The position numbers and the translations under genes were made by a program. The notes beneath the pieces are model-generated. The model saw only the letters and a program-made list of their open reading frames with translations, was not told the origin of the DNA and did not search any database. This document shows positions 28,243 to 37,415 of a stretch of DNA of 56,876 nt, in pieces; the stretch's first letter is position 1; every line of letters starts with the position of its first letter. The stretch is from Hydrogenophaga sp. NFH-34 (GTDB taxonomy: Bacteria > Pseudomonadota > Gammaproteobacteria > Burkholderiales > Burkholderiaceae_C): assembly GCF_021401345.1 (NCBI RefSeq), contig NZ_JACBGE010000029.1, forward strand, positions 1 to 56,876. Direction: 5' to 3'.

Positions 28243-28665
28243 TCAGGGCTGGCGCTGCGCGCGGCAGCCGCTCAGCAGGGTTCTTTCGGCGGCGGTGTGG
28301 TCGGCCGGCTGGATGGCCAGGAAACCCTCATCGCCCTTTGTGTACCAGCGCAGGCCCTGCTGTTCGTCCTGGTCGACGTACCGCACGCCCGATGCGGCCG
28401 GCCGGCTTTGCAGCACGGCAATGTGTCCCTGGTAGCGCATCGATGCGAACGACTCGCCCGCGGGCGGGTTGAGGTAGGACACGTCCAGCCGTGCGCCGCC
28501 TTCGCACAGGTAGCTCACGTCCTGCTGCTGTGCGGTGCCTGCGGGCTGGGGCGGGGCGGTGCCGCAACCGGCCAGCAGGGCCAGCAGGGCCAGCGTGGGG
28601 GCGGCGGTGGCCCTGCGGTGTGGGCGGCCGGGCAGGGGCGTGCGGCCCTGGTCGGGGGTGTTCAT
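28243..28665 (-). CDS. MliC-like lipoprotein (C-type lysozyme inhibitor family)
   Basis: 140 residues. Arg-rich n-region, hydrophobic stretch and lipobox LLAGC with Cys34, then a small beta domain with VSYLCEGGARLDVSY and GLRWYTKGDEGFL, which matches the MliC/PliC pattern (paired cysteines, central Ser/Lys-containing loops). Members protect peptidoglycan from lysozyme in the periplasm. It overlaps phoH by ATGA and sits between phoH and ybeY, which are usually adjacent. Confidence 0.8.
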   Translation of the reverse strand: MNTPDQGRTPLPGRPHRRATAAPTLALLALLAGCGTAPPQPAGTAQQQDVSYLCEGGARLDVSYLNPPAGESFASMRYQGHIAVLQSRPAASGVRYVDQDEQQGLRWYTKGDEGFLAIQPADHTAAERTLLSGCRAQRQP

Positions 28666-29660
28666 GCGGCGTCCTCGGGGGGGCTGCGCCGGGCGCGGCG
28701 CGGGGCGGCGGGGCCGGGCTCGGGGCCCTGGCCGCGCGCGTCGTAGGCGTCGACGATGCGCGCCACCAGCGGGTGGCGGACCACGTCGGCGCTGGTCAGG
28801 CGTGTGAAGGCCAGGCCCTGCACGCGCTTGAGCACGCGTTCGGCGTCGACCAGTCCGGACAGCTGGGTGCGCGGCAGGTCGATCTGGCTCACGTCGCCGG
28901 TGACCACGGCCTTGGAGCCGAAGCCGATGCGGGTGAGGAACATCTTCATCTGCTCGGGCGTGGTGTTCTGCGCCTCGTCGAGGATCACGAAGGCGTGGTT
29001 GAGCGTGCGCCCGCGCATGAAGGCCAGCGGCGCGATCTCGATCTGCTGGCGCTCGAAGGCCTTCTGCACCTTGTCGAAGCCCATCAGGTCGTACAGCGCG
29101 TCGTACAGCGGGCGCAGGTAGGGGTCGACCTTCTGGCCCAGGTCGCCGGGCAGGAAGCCGAGCTTTTCACCCGCTTCGACGGCCGGGCGCGTGAGCACGA
29201 TCTTCTGCACCGCGCTGCGCTCCAGCGCGTCCACCGCGCAGGCCACGGCGAGGTAGGTCTTGCCGGTGCCGGCCGGGCCGATGCCGAAGGTGATGTCGTG
29301 GACCGCCATGTTCTCCAGGTAGCGCGCCTGGTTGGCCGTGCGCCCGCGCACCTCGCCACGCCGGGTCTGCATGGCGGGCGCGTCGTCGCTGCTGCTGGCG
29401 GGCAGGGCGGTGTCGCCCGCGAGCATGAGCTGCACCTGTTCCTCGGGAATCGGGCGCTTGGCCATTTCGTACAGCGCCTGGAGCACCTCCATGGCCTGCT
29501 GGGCCTTGGCCTTCGGGCCTTCGACGCGGAACTGCTCGAAGCGGTGCGCCACCTTGACCTGCAGCGCCGCTTCGATGCTGCGGATGTGGCGGTCCATCGG
29601 GCCGCACAGGTGGGCCATGCGTTCGTTGTCGGGCGGGGAAAAAGTGTGGCGGAGGATCAA
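28662..29660 (-). CDS. PhoH-like ATPase (PhoL/YbeZ type)
   Basis: P-loop NTPase of about 332 residues, partner of YbeY in RNA metabolism. Walker A GPAGTGKT, LTRPAVEAGEKLGFLPGD, Walker B FVILDEAQNTT and TGDVSQIDLP. The conserved N-terminus (LRHTFSPPDNERMAHLCGP) requires a start above the ATG at 29618. The best match to orthologues is TTG at 29660; ATG at 29720 would run 23 bases into ruvA. No clear ribosome site. Divergent from ruvA. Confidence 0.9.
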   Translation of the reverse strand: MILRHTFSPPDNERMAHLCGPMDRHIRSIEAALQVKVAHRFEQFRVEGPKAKAQQAMEVLQALYEMAKRPIPEEQVQLMLAGDTALPASSSDDAPAMQTRRGEVRGRTANQARYLENMAVHDITFGIGPAGTGKTYLAVACAVDALERSAVQKIVLTRPAVEAGEKLGFLPGDLGQKVDPYLRPLYDALYDLMGFDKVQKAFERQQIEIAPLAFMRGRTLNHAFVILDEAQNTTPEQMKMFLTRIGFGSKAVVTGDVSQIDLPRTQLSGLVDAERVLKRVQGLAFTRLTSADVVRHPLVARIVDAYDARGQGPEPGPAAPRRARRSPPEDAA

Positions 29661-29697
29661 AACGGATAATCCGGAGAACAGAACAACAGAGCTTGCA

Positions 29698-30276
29698 ATG
29701 ATAGGCAAACTGACCGGCACCCTGCTCGAGAAGAACCCGCCCCAGATCCTGATCGACTGCCACGGCGTGGGCTACGAGGTCGACGTGCCCATGAGCACGT
29801 TCTACAACCTGCCGGCCGTGGGCGAGCAGGTGGCGCTGCTGACGCACTTCGTGGTGCGCGAGGACGCGCAGATCCTCTACGGCTTCGGCTCGGCGGGCGA
29901 GCGCGAGGCGTTCCGGCAACTGGTCAAGATCAGCGGTGTCGGGCCGCGCACCGCGTTGTCGGTGCTGTCGGGCCTGAGCGTGGCCGAGCTGGCGCAGGCG
30001 GTCACGGCCCAGGAGGCCGGCCGCATCGTCAAGGTGCCGGGCATCGGCAAGAAGACGGCCGAGCGCCTGCTGCTCGAACTCAAGGGCAAGCTCGGGGCCG
30101 ATCTGCCCGTGCCAGGCGCCGCGGCGCAGGTGGGCGACGCCGCCGGGGACATCCAGCAGGCGCTGATGGCGCTGGGCTACAGCGAAAAGGACGCGGCCGC
30201 CGCGCTCAAGGCCTTGCCGGCCGAGGTCGGGGTGAGCGAGGGCATCAAGCAGGCGCTCAAGGCGCTGGCTCGGTGA
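29698..30276 (+). CDS. ruvA: Holliday junction branch migration protein RuvA
   Basis: 192 residues, full length. N-terminal OB domain (MIGKLTGTLLEKNPPQILID, CHGVGYEVDVP), two helix-hairpin-helix motifs (ISGVGPRTALSVL and VPGIGKKTAERLLLELK) and a C-terminal RuvB-binding domain after a Gly/Ala linker. Forms the tetramer that holds the Holliday junction for RuvB. Normally paired with ruvB; here ruvB is about 4.9 kb downstream. Confidence 0.97.
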   Translation: MIGKLTGTLLEKNPPQILIDCHGVGYEVDVPMSTFYNLPAVGEQVALLTHFVVREDAQILYGFGSAGEREAFRQLVKISGVGPRTALSVLSGLSVAELAQAVTAQEAGRIVKVPGIGKKTAERLLLELKGKLGADLPVPGAAAQVGDAAGDIQQALMALGYSEKDAAAALKALPAEVGVSEGIKQALKALAR

Positions 30277-30355
30277 TCGTGGTCCGGCTCCTGCTTCGAG
30301 CGGCCGGCCCTGCCAACCTGATGAGCGGGGGCCAGGCTGCATCCCGAACCATGAC

Positions 30356-31285
30356 ATGAACGTACGACTGTTCCAGAACTGCATCGAAGACCGCCACTTC
30401 GACGCCCTGATCCCGGGCTTCGAAGCGCTCGATTTCCGCCACAACCCCCGCCCCGAGTGGCGCGAGTTCCAGATCTTCGACGAGGTCTATGCGCAGGGGC
30501 TGCACCGGTCGGCGGACGTGGTGGGGGCGGTGTCCAGCCGTTTCTACGCCAAGGGCCTGATCGACGGACACGAGGTGCGCCGCTGGATCACCGCCAACCC
30601 CGGGTACGAGGTGTACGTCACCAACCCGCGGCCGCAGAACGTGTACCTGTGCTTCAACAACTTCGACCGCGGCCGCATCACGCACGAGGACAACGCCCTG
30701 GAGCAGCACTACCAGCAGGTGCTGGACCTGGCCGGGGTGGCGCTGGACATGCAGAGCGTGGGCCGCCAGCACCACGGCAACTACGGCATGTGCAGCTACT
30801 GGTTCGGCACGCCGGTGTTCTGGGAGCGCTTCATGAACGAGCTCGTGCTGCCGGTGACACGACTCTCCCGCCAGGAGCTGGGCAGCGAGCTGCACGACTT
30901 CCTCTACCAGCCCACGCCGTACTGGGGCGTTTCCGAGCACCGGGCGGGTGCGCTGCCGCACCTGCTGGAGCGGGCCACGTCGCTGTACATCAACGCGGCG
31001 TTTCCCGGCCGCGCGGCGCATTACCAGCGCACGCGCGAGCAGGTGCTGGCCTGCTGCCTGTATCCGTTCGAGCGCGACCTGGTCGAACAGTTCGGCGACC
31101 GGGTGGACGCGTGGGACGCGGCCGGCGAGTACGACGACGTGGCCATGAACTACTTCCGCCACGCCAACCAGCACGCCATGCAGGGCCGCAAGGCCTACAT
31201 GCAGTGGTTGCCGCTCGACTTCGGGCACGGTGATCCGCGGCCCGGTTTCCCCTGGTACGCGCGCCTGCAGGGAGCGCTGTCATGA
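30356..31285 (+). CDS. Protein of unknown function
   Basis: 309 residues, not recognised. No signal peptide or membrane segment. Rich in Tyr, Trp, Phe, His and Asn, with GLIDGHEVRRWITANPGYEV, VTNPRPQNVYLCFNNFDRG and MCSYWFGTPVFWERFMNE. The 'NPGYEVYVTNPRPQ' pattern reminds me of hypothetical proteins near glycosyltransferases in surface-glycan clusters, but I cannot support a function. Good coding character like its neighbours. The stop overlaps the next start (Bug receptor) as ATGA, so it is probably co-expressed with it. Confidence 0.75.
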   Translation: MNVRLFQNCIEDRHFDALIPGFEALDFRHNPRPEWREFQIFDEVYAQGLHRSADVVGAVSSRFYAKGLIDGHEVRRWITANPGYEVYVTNPRPQNVYLCFNNFDRGRITHEDNALEQHYQQVLDLAGVALDMQSVGRQHHGNYGMCSYWFGTPVFWERFMNELVLPVTRLSRQELGSELHDFLYQPTPYWGVSEHRAGALPHLLERATSLYINAAFPGRAAHYQRTREQVLACCLYPFERDLVEQFGDRVDAWDAAGEYDDVAMNYFRHANQHAMQGRKAYMQWLPLDFGHGDPRPGFPWYARLQGALS

Positions 31286-32259
31286 GCCCGCTGCGCAGCG
31301 CCTGGTGGCGGCGCATGGTCACCATCGCCCTGGGGCTGGGGACGGGCCTCGCCCTGGCGCAGACCTATCCGGCGCGGGAGGTGCGCCTGGTGGTGCCCTA
31401 CAGCGCCGGCGGCAGCTCCGATGTGGTGGCGCGGGTGATCGGCGGGGAGCTGCAACGGCTCTGGAACAAGCCCGTGGTGGTGGAAAACAAGGCGGGGGCC
31501 TCGGGCAATATCGGCTCGATGGAGGTGGTGCGGGCTGCGCCCGACGGCTACACCCTGCTGGTGCAGAACGACACCATGCTCACCAACCTGGCCCTCCAGG
31601 GCAAGCTGCCCTACGACCACCAGAGCGACCTCACCCCCATCCTGCTGGTGGGCGTCACACCCTTGATGATCGTGGCGCATCCGGCCAGCGGCATCAACGA
31701 CGTGGCGTCGCTGGTGGCCGCTTCGCGCCAGCGGGCCGGCGGCCTGAGCTATGGCTCCTGCGGCGTCGGCTCGCCGGCCCATTTCGTGATGGAGCTGTTT
31801 CGCCAGAAGACCCGGATCGAGCTGCAGCAGATCGGCTATCGGGGGTGTGCGCCGGCGGTGGTCGATGTGGTGAGCGGGCAGATTCCGGTGGCGGCGGTCA
31901 GTGCCAACCTGGTGCTGGCCCATGTGAAGTCCGGGCGCCTGCGGGCTGTGGGCGTGTCGTCGGCCCAGCGCTACGCCGCCTTGCCGGACGTGCCGACGCT
32001 CGCCGAGCAGGGCTTGCAGCCCTTCGACCTGTCGACCTGGAAGGCCCTGATGGGGCCGGCCCGCCTGCCCGACGCCGTGGTGCAGAAGATTGGCCAGGAC
32101 GTGGGCCATCTGCTGAAGACGCCCAGCGTCATCGCCACGCTGGAACAGGCCGGGGTGGATATCCAGACCGGTGACGCCGCGGCGCTGGCCCGGGTCATCG
32201 AAGCCGACGCCACGCGCTACCGCGAACTGGCGGCGGCGGCCACTCTGCGGCCGAACTGA
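31282..32259 (+). CDS. Bug-family solute receptor (tripartite tricarboxylate transporter type), copy 1
   Basis: 325 residues with a signal peptide (two Arg, hydrophobic GLGTGLALA, cleavage near residue 26). Mature part has the Bug features TYPAREVRLVVPYSAGGSSD, VVENKAGASGNIGS and VGVSSAQRY. Bug proteins bind carboxylates or aromatics in the periplasm; no TctA/TctB membrane genes are nearby, as is common for orphan Bug genes. Clearly a paralogue of the receptor at 34115: both contain LSYGSCG-G-P-HF and GY-GCAPAV. Ligand unknown. Confidence 0.9.
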   Translation: MSPLRSAWWRRMVTIALGLGTGLALAQTYPAREVRLVVPYSAGGSSDVVARVIGGELQRLWNKPVVVENKAGASGNIGSMEVVRAAPDGYTLLVQNDTMLTNLALQGKLPYDHQSDLTPILLVGVTPLMIVAHPASGINDVASLVAASRQRAGGLSYGSCGVGSPAHFVMELFRQKTRIELQQIGYRGCAPAVVDVVSGQIPVAAVSANLVLAHVKSGRLRAVGVSSAQRYAALPDVPTLAEQGLQPFDLSTWKALMGPARLPDAVVQKIGQDVGHLLKTPSVIATLEQAGVDIQTGDAAALARVIEADATRYRELAAAATLRPN

Positions 32260-32342
32260 GCCGTGGCCGGGTTCCTGCCGCGGCGGTGCGAACCGGTCGC
32301 CCGTGCGGGACGGCCGGCCCCCGCTTCTGGCAAGCTCTGTGC

Positions 32343-33236
32343 ATGAACTTTCGCCAACTGCGTTCTTTCGTCAAGGTCGTCGAGACCGGAAACATGACCC
32401 GTGCCGCGGCCGAACTGTGCCTGGCGCAGCCCGCGCTGGGCATGCAGGTGCGCCAGCTGGAGGAGGACCTGGGGGTCGCGTTGCTGCACCGGCATTCGCG
32501 CGGCGTGGAGCCGACGGAGGCCGGGCGGGTGCTGTATCTGCGTGCGCAGGACATCCTGGCCCAGGTGGAGTCGACGCGGCGCGAGGTCGCAGCCATCGCC
32601 CCGGACGCGGGTGAACCCATCCGGCTGGGCATGTCGCCGAGCCTGATTCTGGCGGTGGGCGCGGAACTGGCGGTCGAGGTGCGCGAGACGCTACCCCGGG
32701 TGCTGCTGACCCTGACCGAAGAAATGAGCCACGTGCTGGCCGAGCGCCTGCTGCGCGAAGAACTGGACGTGGTGCTCGCCTATGGCGTGCCGGAGCACGC
32801 CGCCATCGGGCGCGAGGCCTTGCGCGACGAGGACCTCGTGCTGGTGACCTTGCCCGAAGGCCAGGCGGGGGCACCCGTCTCGCTGGCAGAGGCGCTGGAA
32901 TACCGCCTGGCCATTCCGGAGCGCCGCGATGTGGTCCGCGAAACGGTGATGCGGGCGGCCCAGGACCTGGGCATCGAGGTCCAGATCGCCTACGAGGTCC
33001 GGTCGATACCGGCCATCCGCGCGCTGGTGCTGCGCGGCGCGGCGGCCAGCATCCTGCCCCGCGCCTCCGTGGCCGACGATGTGCTGGCCGGCCGCCTCGA
33101 TGCGCGGCCCGTGGTGGACCCGGTGCTGCGCCGGACGCTGTACCTGGCCTGGCCGCACAAGCGGCATCCGTCGCCCAGCGAGCTGGCGCTGCGGGAACGC
33201 ATTCGCCAGGCGCTGCGGCGCCAGACCGGCAACTGA
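32343..33236 (+). CDS. LysR-family transcriptional regulator
   Basis: 297 residues. N-terminal winged HTH (MNFRQLRSFVKVVETGNMTR, AELCLAQPALGMQVRQLEEDLG) and a C-terminal periplasmic-binding-type effector domain. This subtype resembles the Nac/Cbl-like regulators with LLHRHSRGVEPTEAG. Same strand as the genes it probably controls (aldolase and Bug receptors). The start at 32343 is the natural LysR N-terminus. Confidence 0.92.
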   Translation: MNFRQLRSFVKVVETGNMTRAAAELCLAQPALGMQVRQLEEDLGVALLHRHSRGVEPTEAGRVLYLRAQDILAQVESTRREVAAIAPDAGEPIRLGMSPSLILAVGAELAVEVRETLPRVLLTLTEEMSHVLAERLLREELDVVLAYGVPEHAAIGREALRDEDLVLVTLPEGQAGAPVSLAEALEYRLAIPERRDVVRETVMRAAQDLGIEVQIAYEVRSIPAIRALVLRGAAASILPRASVADDVLAGRLDARPVVDPVLRRTLYLAWPHKRHPSPSELALRERIRQALRRQTGN

Positions 33237-33249
33237 GGCGGCGCGCGCG

Positions 33250-33270
33250 GCCCAAAGCTTTTCTTTGGGC
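33250..33270. terminator. Strong hairpin after the LysR gene
   Basis: GCCCAAAG-CTTTT-CTTTGGGC is a perfect 8-base-pair stem with a 5-base loop, 14 bases after the regulator stop codon. No T-run follows it, so it could be a terminator of weak type or a structured leader of the aldolase gene. Confidence 0.45.
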
Positions 33271-33347
33271 TGTCCGCAAAACAAAGTATTGGACGGGGGC
33301 GGGCGGCACCCGGTCCAATCGCCGGAGTTTTTCTCAGGAGACAAGAC

Positions 33348-34067
33348 ATGCCGCCCCCCCTGGACGACCTGTGCCGCGACCTCGCGCTGGCCAACCGGAT
33401 CCTGTATGACCAGCAGATCGTCGACGGCCTGGGGCACGTCAGCGTGCGCCACCCGGACGATCCCGCTCTGTTCCTGCTGTCGGTCAACCGCGCGCCCGGG
33501 CTGGTCCGGCGCCAGGACATCACCACCTACCGGCTCGATGGCTCGGCGGTGGACCCGACCGCCCCGCGCCCATACCTGGAGCGCTTCATCCACGCCGAGC
33601 TGTACCGGGCCCGGCCCGATGTGATGTCCGTGGTGCATTCGCACTCGATGAGCGTGATCCCGTTCGCCTGCACCGCCACCCCGCTGCGCCCGATCTTCCA
33701 CATGGCCGGCTTTCTGGGGGCGGGCGTGGCGCAGTTCGAGATCCGCGAGGCCGGCGGCAACACCGACATGCTCATCAGCAGCCCGTACCTGGGCCAGGCC
33801 CTGGCCCGCTCGCTGGGGGCCAACAGCTGTGTGCTGATGCGGGGCCACGGCTCCACCGTGGTGGGCGCGTCGCTGCAGCAGGCGGTCTACCGCGCGATCT
33901 ACGCCGAGGCCAACGCCAAGCTGCAACTGGCGGCGCAGAACCTGGGCGAGCCGATGTTTCTGAACGCGGAGGAGGCGCAGCTGTCTTCGGACATGAACGA
34001 CGGCCAGATCCCCCGGTCCTGGGCGCTGTGGGTGCAGCGCCTGGGCGCGGTCGACGTCGACGCCTGA
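33348..34067 (+). CDS. Class II aldolase/adducin family protein
   Basis: 239 residues. Zinc-site histidines VVHSHSMSV and the later MRGHGSTVVG fit a class II aldolase fold, with the N-terminal GLGHVSVRHPD. Members are sugar-phosphate aldolases, epimerases or decarboxylases; the substrate is unknown. AGGAG precedes the ATG. Flanked by a LysR regulator and a Bug receptor, forming a small catabolic module with uptake. Confidence 0.88.
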   Translation: MPPPLDDLCRDLALANRILYDQQIVDGLGHVSVRHPDDPALFLLSVNRAPGLVRRQDITTYRLDGSAVDPTAPRPYLERFIHAELYRARPDVMSVVHSHSMSVIPFACTATPLRPIFHMAGFLGAGVAQFEIREAGGNTDMLISSPYLGQALARSLGANSCVLMRGHGSTVVGASLQQAVYRAIYAEANAKLQLAAQNLGEPMFLNAEEAQLSSDMNDGQIPRSWALWVQRLGAVDVDA

Positions 34068-34114
34068 GCCCCCCGGCAGTTTTCTTTTCCGACATACCAA
34101 CGACAGGAGACCTC

Positions 34115-35083
34115 ATGTCCTTCCAGCGATTTGCTTTGACCCTGGCCACCGTGGCCGCCTGTGCCGGCGCACAGGCCCAGACCGGCGGCTACCCGAACCG
34201 GGCCGTCCGGATCGTCGTCCCCTATGCGACCGGAGGCGGCTCGGACATCCTGGCGCGCCAGTTGGGGGCGAGCCTGCAGCAGATGTGGAAGCAGCCGGTG
34301 GTGGTCGAGAACAAGGCCGGTGCGGCGGGCAACATCGGCAGCCGCGAGGTGGTGCGCTCGCCCGCCGATGGCTACACGCTGCTGCTGCAGAACAGCACCA
34401 TGGTGACGAACCTGGGGGTCAACGGCAAGCTGCCGTACGACGCGGAGAAGGACCTGACGCCCATCCTCCTGCTGGGCGTGACGCCCATCGGGCTGGCCGC
34501 CCACCCGTCGTTCAACATCAGCGACGTGAAGTCGCTGGTGGCCGCCGCGGCACAGCCGGGCAGCAGCCTGAGCTACGGCTCCTGCGGCATCGGCACGCCG
34601 CAGCACTTCGCGATGGAACTGCTCAAGCTGAAGGCCGGGGTCCAGGCGCTGCACATCGGCTACAAAGGCTGCGCGCCGGCCGTGGCCGACGTGCTGGGGG
34701 GCCAGATTCCGCTGGCCATCGTCAGCGCCAATCTGCTCACCCCGCACGCCCAGAGCGGTCGCCTGAAAGTGGTGGGGGTGTCGTCGGCGCAGCGCTACGA
34801 GGCCATGCCGCAGGTGCCCACTTTCGAGGAACAGGGGCTCAAGCCGTTCGACTTTTCGATCTGGTACGCCCTGATGGGCCCCGCCAACCTGCCGCCGGCG
34901 GTGGTGGACAAAGTGGCGGCCGACGTGCGCAAGGTGATGGCAGACCCGGCGGCGAAGAGCAACCTGTCCAACGCCGGGGTCGAGCCCCTGGTGCGCGACG
35001 CCGCCGCGCTGGCCCAGCTCATCCGGGAGGATTCGGCCCGCTACATCGAGCTGGCCAGGACGGCACGGATCCGGCCCGAGTGA
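34115..35083 (+). CDS. Bug-family solute receptor, copy 2
   Basis: 322 residues with signal peptide MSFQRFALTLATVAACAGAQ, cleavage after AQA near residue 21. Mature part: YPNRAVRIVVPYATGGGSD, VVENKAGAAGNIGS, LSYGSCGIGTPQHFAMELLK and VGVSSAQRYEAMPQ. Start at 34115 after AGGAG, 47 bases from the aldolase stop, so likely in one transcript. Paralogue of the receptor at 31282. Confidence 0.92.
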   Translation: MSFQRFALTLATVAACAGAQAQTGGYPNRAVRIVVPYATGGGSDILARQLGASLQQMWKQPVVVENKAGAAGNIGSREVVRSPADGYTLLLQNSTMVTNLGVNGKLPYDAEKDLTPILLLGVTPIGLAAHPSFNISDVKSLVAAAAQPGSSLSYGSCGIGTPQHFAMELLKLKAGVQALHIGYKGCAPAVADVLGGQIPLAIVSANLLTPHAQSGRLKVVGVSSAQRYEAMPQVPTFEEQGLKPFDFSIWYALMGPANLPPAVVDKVAADVRKVMADPAAKSNLSNAGVEPLVRDAAALAQLIREDSARYIELARTARIRPE

Positions 35084-35163
35084 GACGGGCCGCGGGGGGC
35101 TGGCGGGGCGGGGCCTCGCCTGTATAGTCCGGTGCTGCCTCCGTGCGCACAGAACCCGCTGCC

Positions 35164-36219
<1,056 letters not shown>

Positions 36220-36310
36220 GGCAGACACGCGCAGGCGGAACCCGCATGCAGCCCGACCGCCGCCCCTGGTTTTCCCCGGCATGGCGTTGCCGGCCCGGGC
36301 ATCCCTGGCC

Positions 36311-37396
36311 ATGAACCGCGCAGCCCCGCTTTCGTCCTTGCCGGCCGAGCCGTCGGCCCTGTCGTCGCCGGCGGCGGGCGCGGAGGGCAGCCGTGGCACC
36401 GAGGCGCTGTACCGCGCGGCCCTGGGGCCCGGCGCGGTGACCCGGTATCTGGCGGTGTTCGCGCGTTTTGACGAGCGCGGTGCGGCCTGGCCACACTGGA
36501 ACCCTGCCGCCGGCTGGTTGGGGCCCTTCTGGCTGTGGTACCGGCGCTTGTGGCGGCCCGCACTGGGGCACGCACTGCTGCTGGGCCTGGCGTTGCTGGC
36601 CTGGTGGTGGGTGCAGCGCCAGACCGGCCCGTGGGCGCCCGGTGTGCGCTGGGGGCTGCTGGCCCTGATCGGCGGCGCGGCGGTGGCCGTGCCCGGCTGG
36701 TGGGGCGACGCCTGGCTGCACGCCGCCGTGCGCCGGCGCATGATGGCCGCGGTGCAACAGGCCCGCACCGTGCAGGAGGCCTGCCTTCGGCTGGACCGGG
36801 CCGCCCGGCGGCGGCATGTCTGGGTGCCCGTGGCGCTGGTCGAGGCACTCATCGCCTTCGGGGTGTTGGTGGGTGCGGCACCCGGGTCCGGGGTGCCCCG
36901 TGTTGCCACGCCGACGGCGATGGCGCCGCCCGTGGCTGGGGTGGCACCGTCGCCGCCTTCACCCGTGACCGTGCCCGAAGAAGCCGTGGCACCGGCCGCG
37001 CTGACCGACCGGCTGGAGGCCATGCCGGTGGCGGGCCCGGTGGCCGAGTCCCCGGTGGCCGTTTCCGCGTTGGCCTCGCCGCCTCCGTCGGAGCCCGCTC
37101 CCTTGGCGCCACCGGCCGCGACAGCGCCGCCGGCGTCGGGCGTGCCCGCGGGGCCCCGGCGCCTGCACGGGCATGGCGTGGCGGTGGGCATTTTTTCGGT
37201 GGCGGCCAACGCCGAGCGGGCAGAGCGCCGCCTGCGCGAAGCCGGGCTGACGGTGGTCAGCGATCCGCTGGAGTCGGCGCGGGGGCCACTGATCCGGGTC
37301 CGGGTCGGGCCGTTCGAGTCGGCCGCGCAAGCGCAGGCCGCGGCCGAGCGCATCCGCCAGCTGGGGCTGGACGCGCGCGTCTACGGTCCGCGCTGA
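36311..37396 (+). CDS. DUF2628 membrane protein with C-terminal SPOR domain
   Basis: About 361 residues. The N-terminal YLAVFARFDERG-WP-WNPAA and FWLWYRRLWRPALGHALLLG match the DUF2628 pattern, followed by about three membrane helices. A long Pro/Ala/Val linker leads to a C-terminal SPOR-type domain (VAVGIFSVAANAERAERRLR, RVRVGPFESAAQAQAAAERI) that would bind denuded septal peptidoglycan. Topology suggests a periplasmic C-terminus. The start is uncertain: ATG at 36281 or 36311, neither with a good ribosome site. Confidence 0.78.
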   Translation: MNRAAPLSSLPAEPSALSSPAAGAEGSRGTEALYRAALGPGAVTRYLAVFARFDERGAAWPHWNPAAGWLGPFWLWYRRLWRPALGHALLLGLALLAWWWVQRQTGPWAPGVRWGLLALIGGAAVAVPGWWGDAWLHAAVRRRMMAAVQQARTVQEACLRLDRAARRRHVWVPVALVEALIAFGVLVGAAPGSGVPRVATPTAMAPPVAGVAPSPPSPVTVPEEAVAPAALTDRLEAMPVAGPVAESPVAVSALASPPPSEPAPLAPPAATAPPASGVPAGPRRLHGHGVAVGIFSVAANAERAERRLREAGLTVVSDPLESARGPLIRVRVGPFESAAQAQAAAERIRQLGLDARVYGPR

Positions 37397-37415
37397 GGCT
37401 GGCGGGCGGTGCCGC

